DNA from: Ardenticatenaceae bacterium
GTDB lineage: Bacteria; Chloroflexota; Anaerolineae; Promineifilales; Promineifilaceae
NCBI GenBank assembly: GCA_020634455.1
Contig: JACKBQ010000001.1
Span: 3,782,001 to 3,846,000 of the forward strand
DNA length: 64,000 nucleotides
Reading direction: 5' to 3'
Program-made: the position numbers and the translations under genes
The notes under the pieces: generated by a model
What the model was told of the DNA's origin: nothing
Seen by the model: only the letters and a program-made list of their open reading frames with translations
Database searches by the model: none
Part shown: piece by piece, positions 16,204 to 24,737 of the stretch
Layout of the letters: each line of letters starts with the position of its first letter
Numbering within the stretch: position 1 is the first letter of the stretch

Positions 16204-17373
16204 ATGACGAAAATTGGCATTTTAACTGGCGGGGGAGACGTACCAGGTCTGAATCCTTGCATAAAAGCCGTTGTAAACCGGGCTATTGATGAAGGGTACG
16301 AGATTGTCGGTATCCGGCGAGGCTGGGGCGGTTTGTTGGAACTGAATATTGATGATCCAACCTCCTTAGAAAAGCATTTGCTGCCCTTGAACAAAACAGT
16401 GGTACGGACAATTGATCGGACGGGGGGTACTATGCTGCATACCAGTCGTACCCATCCTGGCAAAGTGAGACCAAGCGCTGTGCCTGATTTTCTGAAAGAC
16501 CCTGAACATCTTGAGGCGGAAGCCGCCGATAAGAGCCTGCGTGACTTTACGCCGCACGTGATGAAGAATTTGGAGTATTTGGGCATCGATACGCTCATTC
16601 CCATCGGCGGTGATGACACGTTGAGCTATGGTGAGCGGCTGCACAGCGAGGGCATTCGTGTATTGGCCATTCCTAAAACGATGGACAATGATGTGTACGG
16701 CACGGATTACTGTATTGGGTTTAGTACGGCCGTTACCCGCAGCGTCCAGTTTATTCACCAATTGCGCACCAGCACCGGTTCGCACGAGCGTATTGCCGTG
16801 GTGGAACTGTTTGGCCGCAATTCTGGTGAAACTAGCCTCATCAGCTCCTACCTGGCTGGCGTAGACCGCGCCGTTATCTCCGAAGTGCCGTTCGACCCAG
16901 AAATATTGGGCGAACTGGTGTTAAAAGATAAACGCGCCAACCCCAGCAACTATGCCATGGTCACCGTGAGCGAAGGTGCCCATATGGTGGGTGGTAAGGT
17001 GGTTGAATATGGTGAAGCCGATGCGTACGGGCATAAAAAGCTAGGCGGCATCGGTGAAATCTTGGGTGACGCGCTCAAGAAAATCACGGGCGAAGGGATT
17101 ATCAACCAGAAGGTGTCTTACCTGATGCGCTCTGGTGCACCAGATGCTCTGGACTTGATGGTGGCAACGAACTATGCCAATATGGCCGTTGACCTTATTA
17201 AAGATGGCGTAAGCGGCCGTATGGTAGCGCTGCGTGATGGCAAATACACCCACATCCCCATGAGCACCGTCACCAGTGGTGTCAAGCGGGTGGACGTAGA
17301 TGAGCTGTACGACGCGAAGCGTTACCTGCCCCGTGTCCGCCACGTCATGGGCAAACCAATGTTCCTTTATTAA
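16204..17373 (+). CDS. 6-phosphofructokinase, probably PPi-dependent
   Basis: A single-domain 389-residue phosphofructokinase. Two diagnostic positions point to pyrophosphate as phosphoryl donor. The nucleotide loop reads GGDDT (about 136-140), with Asp where ATP enzymes have Gly. The catalytic motif reads PKTMDND (about 157-163), with Lys where ATP enzymes have Gly (PGTIDND). Both changes are characteristic of PPi-PFKs. AAGGAG before the ATG at 16204 gives a firm start. The gene follows the double-domain PFK by 154 bases, so the cell seems to encode an allosteric ATP-type enzyme next to a reversible PPi-type enzyme. It would serve glycolysis and gluconeogenesis. The family call is secure; the donor assignment is inference from the motifs. 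Confidence 0.9.
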   Translation: MTKIGILTGGGDVPGLNPCIKAVVNRAIDEGYEIVGIRRGWGGLLELNIDDPTSLEKHLLPLNKTVVRTIDRTGGTMLHTSRTHPGKVRPSAVPDFLKDPEHLEAEAADKSLRDFTPHVMKNLEYLGIDTLIPIGGDDTLSYGERLHSEGIRVLAIPKTMDNDVYGTDYCIGFSTAVTRSVQFIHQLRTSTGSHERIAVVELFGRNSGETSLISSYLAGVDRAVISEVPFDPEILGELVLKDKRANPSNYAMVTVSEGAHMVGGKVVEYGEADAYGHKKLGGIGEILGDALKKITGEGIINQKVSYLMRSGAPDALDLMVATNYANMAVDLIKDGVSGRMVALRDGKYTHIPMSTVTSGVKRVDVDELYDAKRYLPRVRHVMGKPMFLY

Positions 17374-17382
17374 AAACATTAG

Positions 17383-17440
17383 CCACAGAGGACACAGAGA
17401 AAAAGAGAAATATCTTTAGCTCTCTGTGGACTCTGTGGCA
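17383..17440. repeat. inverted-repeat element, CACAGAG family
   Basis: CCACAGAGGACACAGAGA at the left pairs with TCTGTGGACTCTGTGG at the right. It lies between the PPi-PFK and RsmE genes. Confidence 0.75.
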
Positions 17441-17467
17441 AATTCAATTTTCTCTCCGCTTTTCTGC

Positions 17468-17473
17468 TAAAAT
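17468..17473 (+). promoter_or_regulatory. -10 box TAAAAT, leaderless start of rsmE
   Basis: TAAAAT ends six bases before the ATG at 17480 and there is no ribosome binding site, so a leaderless transcript is likely. Confidence 0.45.
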
Positions 17474-17479
17474 AGCCAC

Positions 17480-18211
17480 ATGCACCGCTTTTTTGTGGAC
17501 CCCAAATGTTTTTTAGGTAACCGGATTACGTTTCCCACCGAGATTGCCCATCAGATTCGCAATGTGCTGCGCTTGCGTGTGGGCTCTGCCATTTTGGTGC
17601 TGGACAACAGCGGGGCGGAGTTTGAGGTGCTGCTACGTCAGGTAGATCGGCAGCAGGTGGTGGGGGAAGCAGTGGCCAAACGGCCGTCTCCCAACGAACC
17701 CGCCGTGCAGCTCACCCTCTACCAGGCATTGATGAAGCGGGACAAATTTGAGTGGGTGCTGCAAAAAGGCACCGAGATTGGCGTGAGCGCGTTTGTCCCC
17801 CTGGTTACCCAGCGCAGTTTGGTGCAGGATGTTGACCTAAAGGCCAACAAGCAAGCCCGCTGGCACAAAATCATCACCGAAGCGGCCGAACAATCCCGCC
17901 GAGGGCGCATCCCTGAGCTGCATCCGCCACAAACGTTGGTCCAGGCTTTAGAGAGCCACCCCGCTCAACCGGGGCTAATTGCCTGGGAAGAAGAAGATAG
18001 TTTGCGTTTGCGTGGGGCGTTGGTGGAAGGGGAACGGCCGTCTCACATCTCCCTCTTCATCGGCCCAGAAGGCGGTTTTGCCACAGAGGAAGTAGAAGCG
18101 GCTCAGGCGGCGGGCATCCAGGCGATAACCCTTGGCAAACGGATTCTTCGGGCAGAAACGGCCGCACTCGTCGCCGCTGCCCTGGTGTTATACGAACTAG
18201 ACCAGATGTAA
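17480..18211 (+). CDS. rsmE: 16S rRNA (uracil-1498-N3)-methyltransferase
   Basis: The 243-residue protein fits RsmE in length and layout: an N-terminal PUA-like domain (HRFFVDPKCF, HQIRNVLRLRVG) and a C-terminal SPOUT knot. Knot motifs include LVTQRSLVQ, WHKIITEAAEQSRR, FIGPEGGFATEEVE and TLGKRILRAETA, all characteristic of the family. RsmE uses S-adenosylmethionine to make m3U1498 in helix 44 of 16S rRNA, at the decoding centre. No Shine-Dalgarno sequence is present before the ATG; a TAAAAT box six bases upstream suggests a leaderless message. The downstream toxin-antitoxin pair is separate. Confidence 0.93.
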   Translation: MHRFFVDPKCFLGNRITFPTEIAHQIRNVLRLRVGSAILVLDNSGAEFEVLLRQVDRQQVVGEAVAKRPSPNEPAVQLTLYQALMKRDKFEWVLQKGTEIGVSAFVPLVTQRSLVQDVDLKANKQARWHKIITEAAEQSRRGRIPELHPPQTLVQALESHPAQPGLIAWEEEDSLRLRGALVEGERPSHISLFIGPEGGFATEEVEAAQAAGIQAITLGKRILRAETAALVAAALVLYELDQM

Positions 18212-18229
18212 CCCAGAGAATAAATGTGT

Positions 18230-18235
18230 TATGAT
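18230..18235 (+). promoter_or_regulatory. -10 box TATGAT before the antitoxin gene
   Basis: TATGAT lies 33 bases before the antitoxin ATG. It sits inside a small GTGT-N-ACAC dyad, which could be the autoregulatory operator usual for such pairs. The -35 region is weak. Confidence 0.4.
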
Positions 18236-18268
18236 TTAGCCACACTTGATTGTTGTTGAGAGGCGAAG

Positions 18269-18508
18269 ATGATCACCATAAAAGTTGAGGATTTTGAGCA
18301 GCGCTTTCAAAAATATATTAGTCGTCTGGAAGCTGGAGAAACGATTGTTCTGACGCGAGGGGGGCAGCCCGTAGCTGAAATCACGCCGACGGCTCAGAAA
18401 CAGCGTGAATTACGGCCGTTTGGCTTAAGTGCGGGCAAATTTTTAACCCCAGATGATTTCAACGAGCCATTACCCGCAGAAATTTTGGATGCATTTGAAG
18501 ACAAATGA
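18269..18508 (+). CDS. Phd/YefM-family antitoxin
   Basis: The 79-residue protein has the Phd fold start IKVEDFEQRFQKYISRLEAGE followed by IVLTRGGQPVAEITP, the classic prevent-host-death signature. The N-terminal part binds the operator as a dimer. The flexible acidic C-terminus (EILDAFEDK) neutralises the toxin. GAGAGG five bases before the ATG gives a firm start. The stop codon overlaps the toxin start by four bases (ATGA), so the two are translationally coupled. An ACGGCCGT octamer lies in the gene. Confidence 0.9.
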   Translation: MITIKVEDFEQRFQKYISRLEAGETIVLTRGGQPVAEITPTAQKQRELRPFGLSAGKFLTPDDFNEPLPAEILDAFEDK

Positions 18509-18897
18509 AGCTGCTTATAGATACCCACGTTTTTTTATGGTACATCGGCGCTGACGACAAGCTCCCTGCACGATTTCTTGAAGAGATTCGTAACCCAGAA
18601 AATCAAGTCTTTTTGAGTGTTGTTTCGCTTTGGGAAATTACAATAAAGTATCAAATTGGCAAACTGCCTTTGCCAGAGCCTCCACAGCTTTTTATTCCCA
18701 CAGAAAGAGGACGACACCTCATTGACAGCCTCCCCTTGAATGAAGAGAGCGTTCGCTACTTGGCAAATTTACCCCAACTACATCGAGACCCTTTCGATAG
18801 GATGCTCATTTGCCAGGCGCAAGCCAATCAAATGACGCTTGTAACATCGGATAGCGCCATTCTTCAATATTCAGTTACGTCACTTCCCCAAACTTAA
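18505..18897 (+). CDS. VapC-like PIN-domain toxin
   Basis: A 130-residue PIN-domain ribonuclease. The acidic active-site residues are visible: Asp6 in LLIDTHVFLW, Glu in VSLWEITIK (about 43), Asp in HRDPFDRML (about 98) and Asp in VTSDSAI (about 115). Such toxins cleave tRNA or rRNA when the antitoxin is degraded. The HRDPFDRML form is typical of the PIN subgroup paired with Phd-type antitoxins, as here. The gene begins in the antitoxin stop codon and ends four bases before rsmI. Its AT-rich codon use compared with rsmE and rsmI fits horizontal acquisition. Confidence 0.9.
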   Translation: MKLLIDTHVFLWYIGADDKLPARFLEEIRNPENQVFLSVVSLWEITIKYQIGKLPLPEPPQLFIPTERGRHLIDSLPLNEESVRYLANLPQLHRDPFDRMLICQAQANQMTLVTSDSAILQYSVTSLPQT

Positions 18898-18901
18898 CAT
18901 T

Positions 18902-19564
18902 ATGCTTTATCTCGTAGCTACCCCCATCGGCAATCTTGGCGACATCACCCTGCGGGCGCTGGAAACATTGCGCCAGGTGGATGTGGTCGCCAGCGAAGAC
19001 ACCCGCAAAACCGGCCTGCTGCTCAAACATTTTGAGATTAGCAAGCCGCAGCTTTCCTTCCATGAGCACAACGAAGCGAAGGCGGGCAACAAAATCATCA
19101 GCCTGCTGCAAGAAGGCAAATCGGTGGCGGTGGTGACGGATGCAGGCACGCCGGGCATCTCGGACCCTGGCTACTCCATTGTGCAGCGGGCCATCGCCGA
19201 AAATTTGCCGGTGACGATGATCCCTGGCCCGACGGCGCTGATCATGGCGCTGGTTTTGTCTGGCTTGCCCGCCCACGCCTTCACTTTTCGCGGCTTCCCC
19301 CCACGCAAAAGCGGCAAGCGGCAGCGCTTTTTGGCCGTGGATGCCGAATCGCCACACACGCTGGTTTTTTACGAAAGTCCGTACCGGCTTAAACCGTTTT
19401 TGGAGGATGCCTTGGCGGTGTATGGGGATCGGGAAACGGCCGTTTGCAACGAACTCACCAAGCTGTACGAATCAGTCCACCGAGGCCGCCTCTCCGAACT
19501 AATCGCCCACTTTGCCGAAGAAGAACCGCGCGGCGAGTACGTGGTGGTTATCAGTGGCCGGTAA
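18902..19564 (+). CDS. rsmI: 16S rRNA (cytidine-1402-2'-O)-methyltransferase
   Basis: A 220-residue tetrapyrrole-methylase-fold enzyme. It begins LYLVATPIGNLGDITLRA and contains VASEDTRKT, SFHEHNE, VVTDAGTPGISDPG, PGPTALIMAL and FYESPYRL, the full set of RsmI motifs. It methylates the 2'-O of C1402 in helix 44 with S-adenosylmethionine. E. coli RsmI has about 286 residues; this one lacks the small C-terminal extension but keeps the catalytic fold. It starts four bases after the toxin gene and shows no clear ribosome binding site, so its expression may depend on read-through from upstream. Confidence 0.93.
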   Translation: MLYLVATPIGNLGDITLRALETLRQVDVVASEDTRKTGLLLKHFEISKPQLSFHEHNEAKAGNKIISLLQEGKSVAVVTDAGTPGISDPGYSIVQRAIAENLPVTMIPGPTALIMALVLSGLPAHAFTFRGFPPRKSGKRQRFLAVDAESPHTLVFYESPYRLKPFLEDALAVYGDRETAVCNELTKLYESVHRGRLSELIAHFAEEEPRGEYVVVISGR

Positions 19565-19585
19565 TCAGCAATCGGTGGTTAGGGA
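19558..19585. repeat. half copy of the AATCGGTAATC-family repeat
   Basis: CGGTAATCAGCAATCGGTGG resembles one arm of the elements at 9646 and 12039; the opposite arm is missing. It overlaps the rsmI stop codon. Confidence 0.4.
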
Positions 19586-19612
19586 TGCAGATTAAATAAC
19601 GCAAATACCTAA

Positions 19613-19677
19613 GATTGGAGATTAGAGATTGGAGATTGAACGAGCCTCTAATCTCCAATCTCCAGTCTCTAATCTCC
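19613..19677. repeat. inverted-repeat element, GATTGGAGATTAGAG family
   Basis: GATTGGAGATTAGAGATTGGAGATTG pairs with CAATCTCCAGTCTCTAATCTCC-like sequence. A related copy is embedded in frame in the helicase gene at 20721-20778. The element ends three bases before the helicase ATG. Confidence 0.8.
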
Positions 19678-19680
19678 TAC

Positions 19681-22600
19681 ATGAACAAATTTGCCAACCT
19701 CCAATTCCGCTATCCGTTCCGCAAATACCAGCAGATGGTGCTGGAAGTGGTGGAACGCGGCGATGGCGACCACAAGCACCACATCGTCGCCCCGCCTGGA
19801 GCCGGGAAAACAATTGTGGGGCTGGAACTGGTGCGCAGATTCGGCCGTCCCGCCCTCGTTTTTGCCCCCACAACCACCATCCAGCGCCAATGGCAAGAAA
19901 AAGCCGCCCTCTTCACCGACGATGCCGACTGGCTGGCCCAACACACCAGCCTGGACGCCAACCGCCTGGCCAACATCACCATCCTCACCTACCAAATTCT
20001 CTCTACACCGGGCGAAAACCTGGCGTTTGTGGAGCGCATTGCCCAAAACCGCTGGGCCGATGATTTGCTACGCAGCGGGCAGGTGGAAACCGAAGACGAA
20101 GCGCAGCAGCGCATCGCCAAGCTGCAAGCAGCCAATCCCCAAGCGGCCAAGCGGGAGGTAAGCAAGCGGTACCGGCGCATCAAGCGGGAATTTTTGCAAA
20201 AGCCAGATTTTGACGGCCGTCAATTCCTCCACCCCAACGCCCGTGACCTGATTGACCGGATTGTCGCCTTGGGCGTGGGCACGATAATTCTGGATGAGTG
20301 CCATCATCTGCTCGATTATTGGGCCTTTATTTTGCGCGAATTGATCCACGCGCTGCCCGGCGTGCAGGTGGTGGGCCTGACGGCGACGCTGCCTGACCCC
20401 GGCAGCCAGAGCGAGTACGAAAATTACGATTCCCTCCTGGGCGAAGTGGATTTTGAAGTGCCGACACCTGCCGTCGTCAAGGAGGGCAATCTGGCACCGT
20501 ACCGGGATTTGGTTTACTTTTGCGAACCGTCCAAGCGGGAGATGGATTATCTTAAGCGGATTCAGGATCATTTTGAAACGGCCGTTTCCACCATCACCTC
20601 CACACCCACCTTCAAAACCTGGGCCGCCACCCTGCTGCCCCCCGCCGACGAATTCACCGACTTTTTTAATCGCGAACCGCTGCTGTGCATTGCGGCCGTG
20701 AAATTTGGACTGACGCAAGAAGAGACTGGGGACTGGAGATTAGAGACTGATAGTCTCCAGTCTCACAGTCTCCAGTCCCTTCCGATAATCGCTGAAATGC
20801 TGGAGCCGCTCACCGTAGATGACTGGCTCACCCTGCTGGAAACCTTCGGCCTGCGCGTCCTCAAAATTAGCGCCGATAAGGCCGACCAGTCGCTCTACCG
20901 CCAACTGCGCGACGCCCTGCTGGGCTTCGGCATCGCCATCACCGAGGGCGGCATCCGCCACCAGCGCTCCCCCGGCGATCTGGTTTTGGCGCTTTCCGAG
21001 GCGAAAGATGAAGCGACCACCGCCATTTTGCGGGCGGAACTGGCGCAGCTAGGGCCACAGCTTCGCGCCGTCGTCATTACCGATTTTGAGCGCATGAGCG
21101 CCCGCAACCGCCGCCTGCAAGACGTACTCGACCCCGACGCGGGCAGCGCCGTGCGCGTTTTCCGCCACCTCATCGCCGACCCAACCACCAACCAGTTGGA
21201 CCCGGTGCTGGTGACTGGCAAAGTGGTGCTGGTAGACGCCGACAATCGCCAACGCCTGGAAAAAGGGATCCACGCGTGGGTCGAAAAACAGAAGGCCCGC
21301 TTCCGGTGGGAATGGAAGCCAACCAGCGACCCGCAGGTGTTTGAGCTGGCAGGCAGCGGCCCCGATTGGGGATCACGCACCTACGTGTCGCTGCTCACCA
21401 GCCTGTTTGAACAGGGCGTGACCCAATGTTTGGTGGGCACGCGCGGCATCTTTGGCGAGGGGTGGGATGCGCTGTCACTCAATACCCTCATTGATCTCAC
21501 CTCCGTCACAACGAGTACCGGCGTGCAGCAAATTCGCGGGCGCACCATTCGCCTGGACCCCAACTGGCCGCGCAAGGTGGCCCACAACTGGGATGTGGTC
21601 TGCGTGGGCAAAAAGTTCGACAAAGGGGATGCGGATTTGCGTCGCTTTGTGGCCCGTCATGCCCACACCTGGGGCATTGTGGTGCGCGACCGGTGGCAGG
21701 ATATCGGCGAGGCGGCGTTAACAGCCGCTTTGGGGCGTATTCCCGGTCTTTCCATGCAGGGGCAGGTGGTGCGCGGCGTGGGGCACGTGGACATGGAGCT
21801 GGCGACAGAGTTTGGCACGCGCCCGTTCAAGCACATCCTTTTTGACCGCTTCACCAAGCGGATGCTGAAAGCCACCGCCGAGCGCAACCGGGTGTACGAT
21901 TTATGGGAAGTGGGTGCGCCGTACTCCAATTTTGCCTACCGCGTTACCCAAGTGGAAGCAAAGGACATCAAGTTTCAGACCGTTTTCCGCATACGCGAAT
22001 CGCTGCGGGCGATGGCCTGGCGGCTGGTGGCCAACATCGCGGGGGTGGCGGGCATCATCTGGTTGTACGGTGGGCAGGCGCTGGCGTCGCTGGGGGAGAT
22101 GCCGGACAGCTGGTTTGTGGTGGGGGGAACGGCCGTACTCACCCTCGGCATTCTCATTGGCATTGGCGTCAACAGCGTGAGCATCTGGAAATTGTTCAAG
22201 CGCGCCTTTGTGGAGCTGCCCGCCGACGATATTTTGCTGGACATCGGCCGGGCGCTCATGGCCGGGCTGCGCGACGTGGGTGCCATCAGCCATAATCTGA
22301 ACGAAAATTACGTGCGCGTGGTGGCCACGCCGACGGGTGGTTACCAGGTTTTTCTGGATTACGCCTCGCCGGAAGATTCCGACACGTTTTCCCGCGCCTA
22401 CCAGCAAATGCTGGGGCCTCTGGGGGACGCGCGTTATCTTATTGAGCGGGACGCGGGTTCGATTCGGAATCCGCTTTACCGGAGCATGTGGCTGGGAATC
22501 CGATCGTTCCTGCCCAACCTGGAGCAGCGCGCTTACCATCCAGTGCCGGATATTTTGGCCTCGCACAAAAAGCGGGCGGAATCGCTGGCAAAATTCTGGC

Positions 22601-22725
22601 GGCAGTACGTGGGCGGCGGGGAACTCATCTACACGCGCCGCGCCGAAGGGCGGGAAATTTTGCTACAGGCGCGAAGTCAGCAACACGGCCGTATTCGCCA
22701 GATGGCCTTTGAGCTGTGGAAATAG
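19681..22725 (+). CDS. superfamily 2 helicase with two membrane segments
   Basis: A 1014-residue DEAD/DEAH-type (type III restriction subunit-like) helicase. Walker A is APPGAGKT (about 40), motif II is ILDECHHLL, motif III is LTATLPDP, and motif VI is QQIRGRTIRLDP (about 620). Unusually, residues about 782-802 and 810-832 are two hydrophobic helices, followed by a 180-residue cytoplasmic-looking tail. This suggests a membrane-anchored ATPase. At residues about 347-366 the peptide GDWRLETDSLQSHSLQSLP is encoded by an inverted-repeat element like the one upstream of the gene. I chose the ATG at 19681 because the 22 upstream in-frame codons lie in that repeat; there is no good ribosome binding site. 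No methyltransferase or nuclease gene lies nearby, so a restriction role is not supported. Confidence 0.8.
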   Translation: MNKFANLQFRYPFRKYQQMVLEVVERGDGDHKHHIVAPPGAGKTIVGLELVRRFGRPALVFAPTTTIQRQWQEKAALFTDDADWLAQHTSLDANRLANITILTYQILSTPGENLAFVERIAQNRWADDLLRSGQVETEDEAQQRIAKLQAANPQAAKREVSKRYRRIKREFLQKPDFDGRQFLHPNARDLIDRIVALGVGTIILDECHHLLDYWAFILRELIHALPGVQVVGLTATLPDPGSQSEYENYDSLLGEVDFEVPTPAVVKEGNLAPYRDLVYFCEPSKREMDYLKRIQDHFETAVSTITSTPTFKTWAATLLPPADEFTDFFNREPLLCIAAVKFGLTQEETGDWRLETDSLQSHSLQSLPIIAEMLEPLTVDDWLTLLETFGLRVLKISADKADQSLYRQLRDALLGFGIAITEGGIRHQRSPGDLVLALSEAKDEATTAILRAELAQLGPQLRAVVITDFERMSARNRRLQDVLDPDAGSAVRVFRHLIADPTTNQLDPVLVTGKVVLVDADNRQRLEKGIHAWVEKQKARFRWEWKPTSDPQVFELAGSGPDWGSRTYVSLLTSLFEQGVTQCLVGTRGIFGEGWDALSLNTLIDLTSVTTSTGVQQIRGRTIRLDPNWPRKVAHNWDVVCVGKKFDKGDADLRRFVARHAHTWGIVVRDRWQDIGEAALTAALGRIPGLSMQGQVVRGVGHVDMELATEFGTRPFKHILFDRFTKRMLKATAERNRVYDLWEVGAPYSNFAYRVTQVEAKDIKFQTVFRIRESLRAMAWRLVANIAGVAGIIWLYGGQALASLGEMPDSWFVVGGTAVLTLGILIGIGVNSVSIWKLFKRAFVELPADDILLDIGRALMAGLRDVGAISHNLNENYVRVVATPTGGYQVFLDYASPEDSDTFSRAYQQMLGPLGDARYLIERDAGSIRNPLYRSMWLGIRSFLPNLEQRAYHPVPDILASHKKRAESLAKFWRQYVGGGELIYTRRAEGREILLQARSQQHGRIRQMAFELWK
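20721..20778. repeat. inverted-repeat element inside the helicase gene
   Basis: GGGGACTGGAGATTAGAGACT pairs with AGTCTCACAGTCTCCAGTCCC-like sequence around GATA. It belongs to the family seen at 19613-19677 and keeps the helicase frame open, adding about 19 residues between motif III and the C-terminal helicase lobe. Confidence 0.75.
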
Positions 22726-22734
22726 AATAGACAG

Positions 22735-23742
22735 TTATTGTTGTTGCTGTTGCTGCTGCGCTTCCGGGGGGCTGGGGGCGTGCCACTCAATCGCTTCCAG
22801 AATTTGGCCCGTGTGCGCCGCAGGCTCGTCCGTTCGATCTACCCAAACGCCGACATCCAATTCACTCTCGGCGTCGCCGCGAAAAACGCCGCGCGTGGGC
22901 GGCACATCGGCATAATCGCGGCCCACAGCCACGCGAATGTGGCGCTCTTCGGCAATCAGGTTGTTGGTGGGGTCAAAGCCCACCCAGCCCAGCTCCGGTA
23001 GCCACGCCTCGACCCAGGCGTGGGACGCATCTTCCAGCGAACGGTCCTGGTCATCCCGGTGGAACAGGTAGCCGCTGACGTAGCGGCAGGGGATTTTTAC
23101 CTGGCGCACAATGGCAATCATGATGTGGGCAAAATCCTGGCAGACGCCGGCGCGGTTGGTGAGCGCTTCATCAATGGGCGAGTCCACCTGGGTACTTTGG
23201 GGCACGTAGTCGAAATATTCGTAAACGGCCGTGTTCAACCAGCGCAGCAATGTCAGCGGATCCATGCGCCGCTCCAGCCCAATTTCCTGAACCATACCCA
23301 ACAGCAGCGCCGTCGGTTTGGCAAACTGGCTCGGCGACAAATAATCCCAAAAAGCGACGGCCAAATTAGCGCTGTCTAGCGCCTCCCAACTGCGAGAAGT
23401 TAGCGTTGAAGGCAGCGGGGCGTGGCGATGGCAGGCGACCACCGTGTCCGTCTTGATCAAAAGCTGATCGTGCCGACCCGGCGTATTAAAATGATGCACC
23501 TGATTGCCCATGAAGTCCAGGTACGTCATCACACGCGACTGTGGTTCCACATCGAGCTGAAAGGAGTGGCACTGCTGCTGGGCATCAGAAATGGGCTGCA
23601 TGCGCACTTCCATAAACCCTTCCGTGACGGCGTGGCTGTAGCGAAAACGCGTGTGGTGCCGAATGCGGTAATGGATCGGCGCACCGGCAACCGTTTGCCG
23701 CCGCTGTTGGTGCATTGAGGTCTCGGGTGGAACACCCTTCAT
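22735..23742 (-). CDS. transglutaminase-like cysteine protease family protein
   Basis: A 335-residue protein with the bacterial transglutaminase N-terminal domain (HYRIRHHTRFRYSHAV) and the transglutaminase core. The catalytic triad is visible: Cys201 in RAGVCQDFAH, His241 in DASHAWVEAW and Asp257 in VGFDPTNN. Such proteins act as cysteine peptidases or amidases. The C-terminus ends in a seven-glutamine run encoded by a CAA/CAG microsatellite at the 3' end of the gene. GGAG eight bases before the ATG supports the start. It is the last gene of the operon with CP-ATP-grasp and alpha-E proteins, a widespread trio predicted to make and process a peptide or amide product. No signal peptide. Confidence 0.88.
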   Translation of the reverse strand: MKGVPPETSMHQQRRQTVAGAPIHYRIRHHTRFRYSHAVTEGFMEVRMQPISDAQQQCHSFQLDVEPQSRVMTYLDFMGNQVHHFNTPGRHDQLLIKTDTVVACHRHAPLPSTLTSRSWEALDSANLAVAFWDYLSPSQFAKPTALLLGMVQEIGLERRMDPLTLLRWLNTAVYEYFDYVPQSTQVDSPIDEALTNRAGVCQDFAHIMIAIVRQVKIPCRYVSGYLFHRDDQDRSLEDASHAWVEAWLPELGWVGFDPTNNLIAEERHIRVAVGRDYADVPPTRGVFRGDAESELDVGVWVDRTDEPAAHTGQILEAIEWHAPSPPEAQQQQQQQ

Positions 23743-23778
23743 AACGTCTTCTCCAAAATGATCGTTTGGCTAAAAATT

Positions 23779-24726
23779 CTACACAGGCAGTTCTTCGGCG
23801 ACCGGGAATGAGATGTAAACCTGGTACACCGCCTCGTGAATTTCCTGGCATTGGGCGTTGATGTCCTGCAAAAATTTTTCCAGCCCGGCGTCGATAATTT
23901 CGTCTATCTGGCTGAACTGCAATGAGGATTGCAACCGCCCCACTTTACGATTGAGCTGCTGGTTGCGGTGAGATTTGGTAATCTGCCCGATTTGGGTCAG
24001 CGAATTCCGCATCATGTTCACTGAAAAGTGCAGCGAGTGGGGAAACTCCGCTTTGAGCAGCAAAAATTCGGCAATGTGGGCGGGCACCAGATCGGCGGTG
24101 TACACGTTGCAGTATGCCTCAAAGGCGGTGCAGCTTTTGAGAAGGGCGATCCAGTCCAGGTAATCTTCACGGTTGGGGGAACGGCCGTCTATCGCCAAAT
24201 ACTGGGTGCGCATCAACCGCAAAATGGAGGTAGCCCGCTCGATGTAGTTGCCCAACTGCATAAATTGCCACCCCTCGTCATGGTTCATGGTGGCATGGGA
24301 GATGCCGTTGATCAGATGAATCTGCTGGATGAGCTGGTGCATGTACACCTGCGGCTGACCACGCCACTGGCGATACGGCCGTTTCATCAACAAATAGAGC
24401 TGGTTAATGTGCGTCCACGTTTCCGAACTCAGCCGCTCGCGCACCTGCCGCGCATTTTCACGCGCCTGCATCACGCAGGAGGCAATCGAATTGGCATTCG
24501 ACTCATTCTGCACAATCAGTTTCAACGTGGCGTCCGGCTCAAACAAAGTGTTCTCATCGACCGGCATGTTCAGGTTTTCCAGCAGCAGATGATACCGCTC
24601 TTGCTGGAGCTGGCTTGCCTGGTCCAAAATCAGGTCAAAATAAACGCTGGTAAGGCGAGCCGTATGCTCCGCCCGCTCCAGGTAGCGGCTAAGCCAATAC
24701 AAACTGTCAGCAACCCGTGAAAGCAT
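23779..24726 (-). CDS. alpha-E domain protein (DUF403)
   Basis: The 315-residue all-helical protein begins MLSRVADSLYWLSRYLERAEH, the hallmark start of the alpha-E family, and continues with LRLMRTQYLA and NQLNRKVGRLQSSL-type helices. The family is always found with circularly permuted ATP-grasp and transglutaminase genes, as here. Its biochemical role is unknown; a scaffold or accessory function in peptide-bond formation has been predicted. GGAGG seven bases before the ATG supports the start. It lies 11 bases downstream of the ATP-grasp gene and 36 bases upstream of the transglutaminase gene, in one operon. Confidence 0.9.
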   Translation of the reverse strand: MLSRVADSLYWLSRYLERAEHTARLTSVYFDLILDQASQLQQERYHLLLENLNMPVDENTLFEPDATLKLIVQNESNANSIASCVMQARENARQVRERLSSETWTHINQLYLLMKRPYRQWRGQPQVYMHQLIQQIHLINGISHATMNHDEGWQFMQLGNYIERATSILRLMRTQYLAIDGRSPNREDYLDWIALLKSCTAFEAYCNVYTADLVPAHIAEFLLLKAEFPHSLHFSVNMMRNSLTQIGQITKSHRNQQLNRKVGRLQSSLQFSQIDEIIDAGLEKFLQDINAQCQEIHEAVYQVYISFPVAEELPV

Positions 24727-24737
24727 CGCAACCTCCG

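Noticed and set aside
19615..19680. Upstream in-frame start of the helicase
   Set aside because: The codons lie entirely in an inverted-repeat element; ATG 19681 begins the conserved part.
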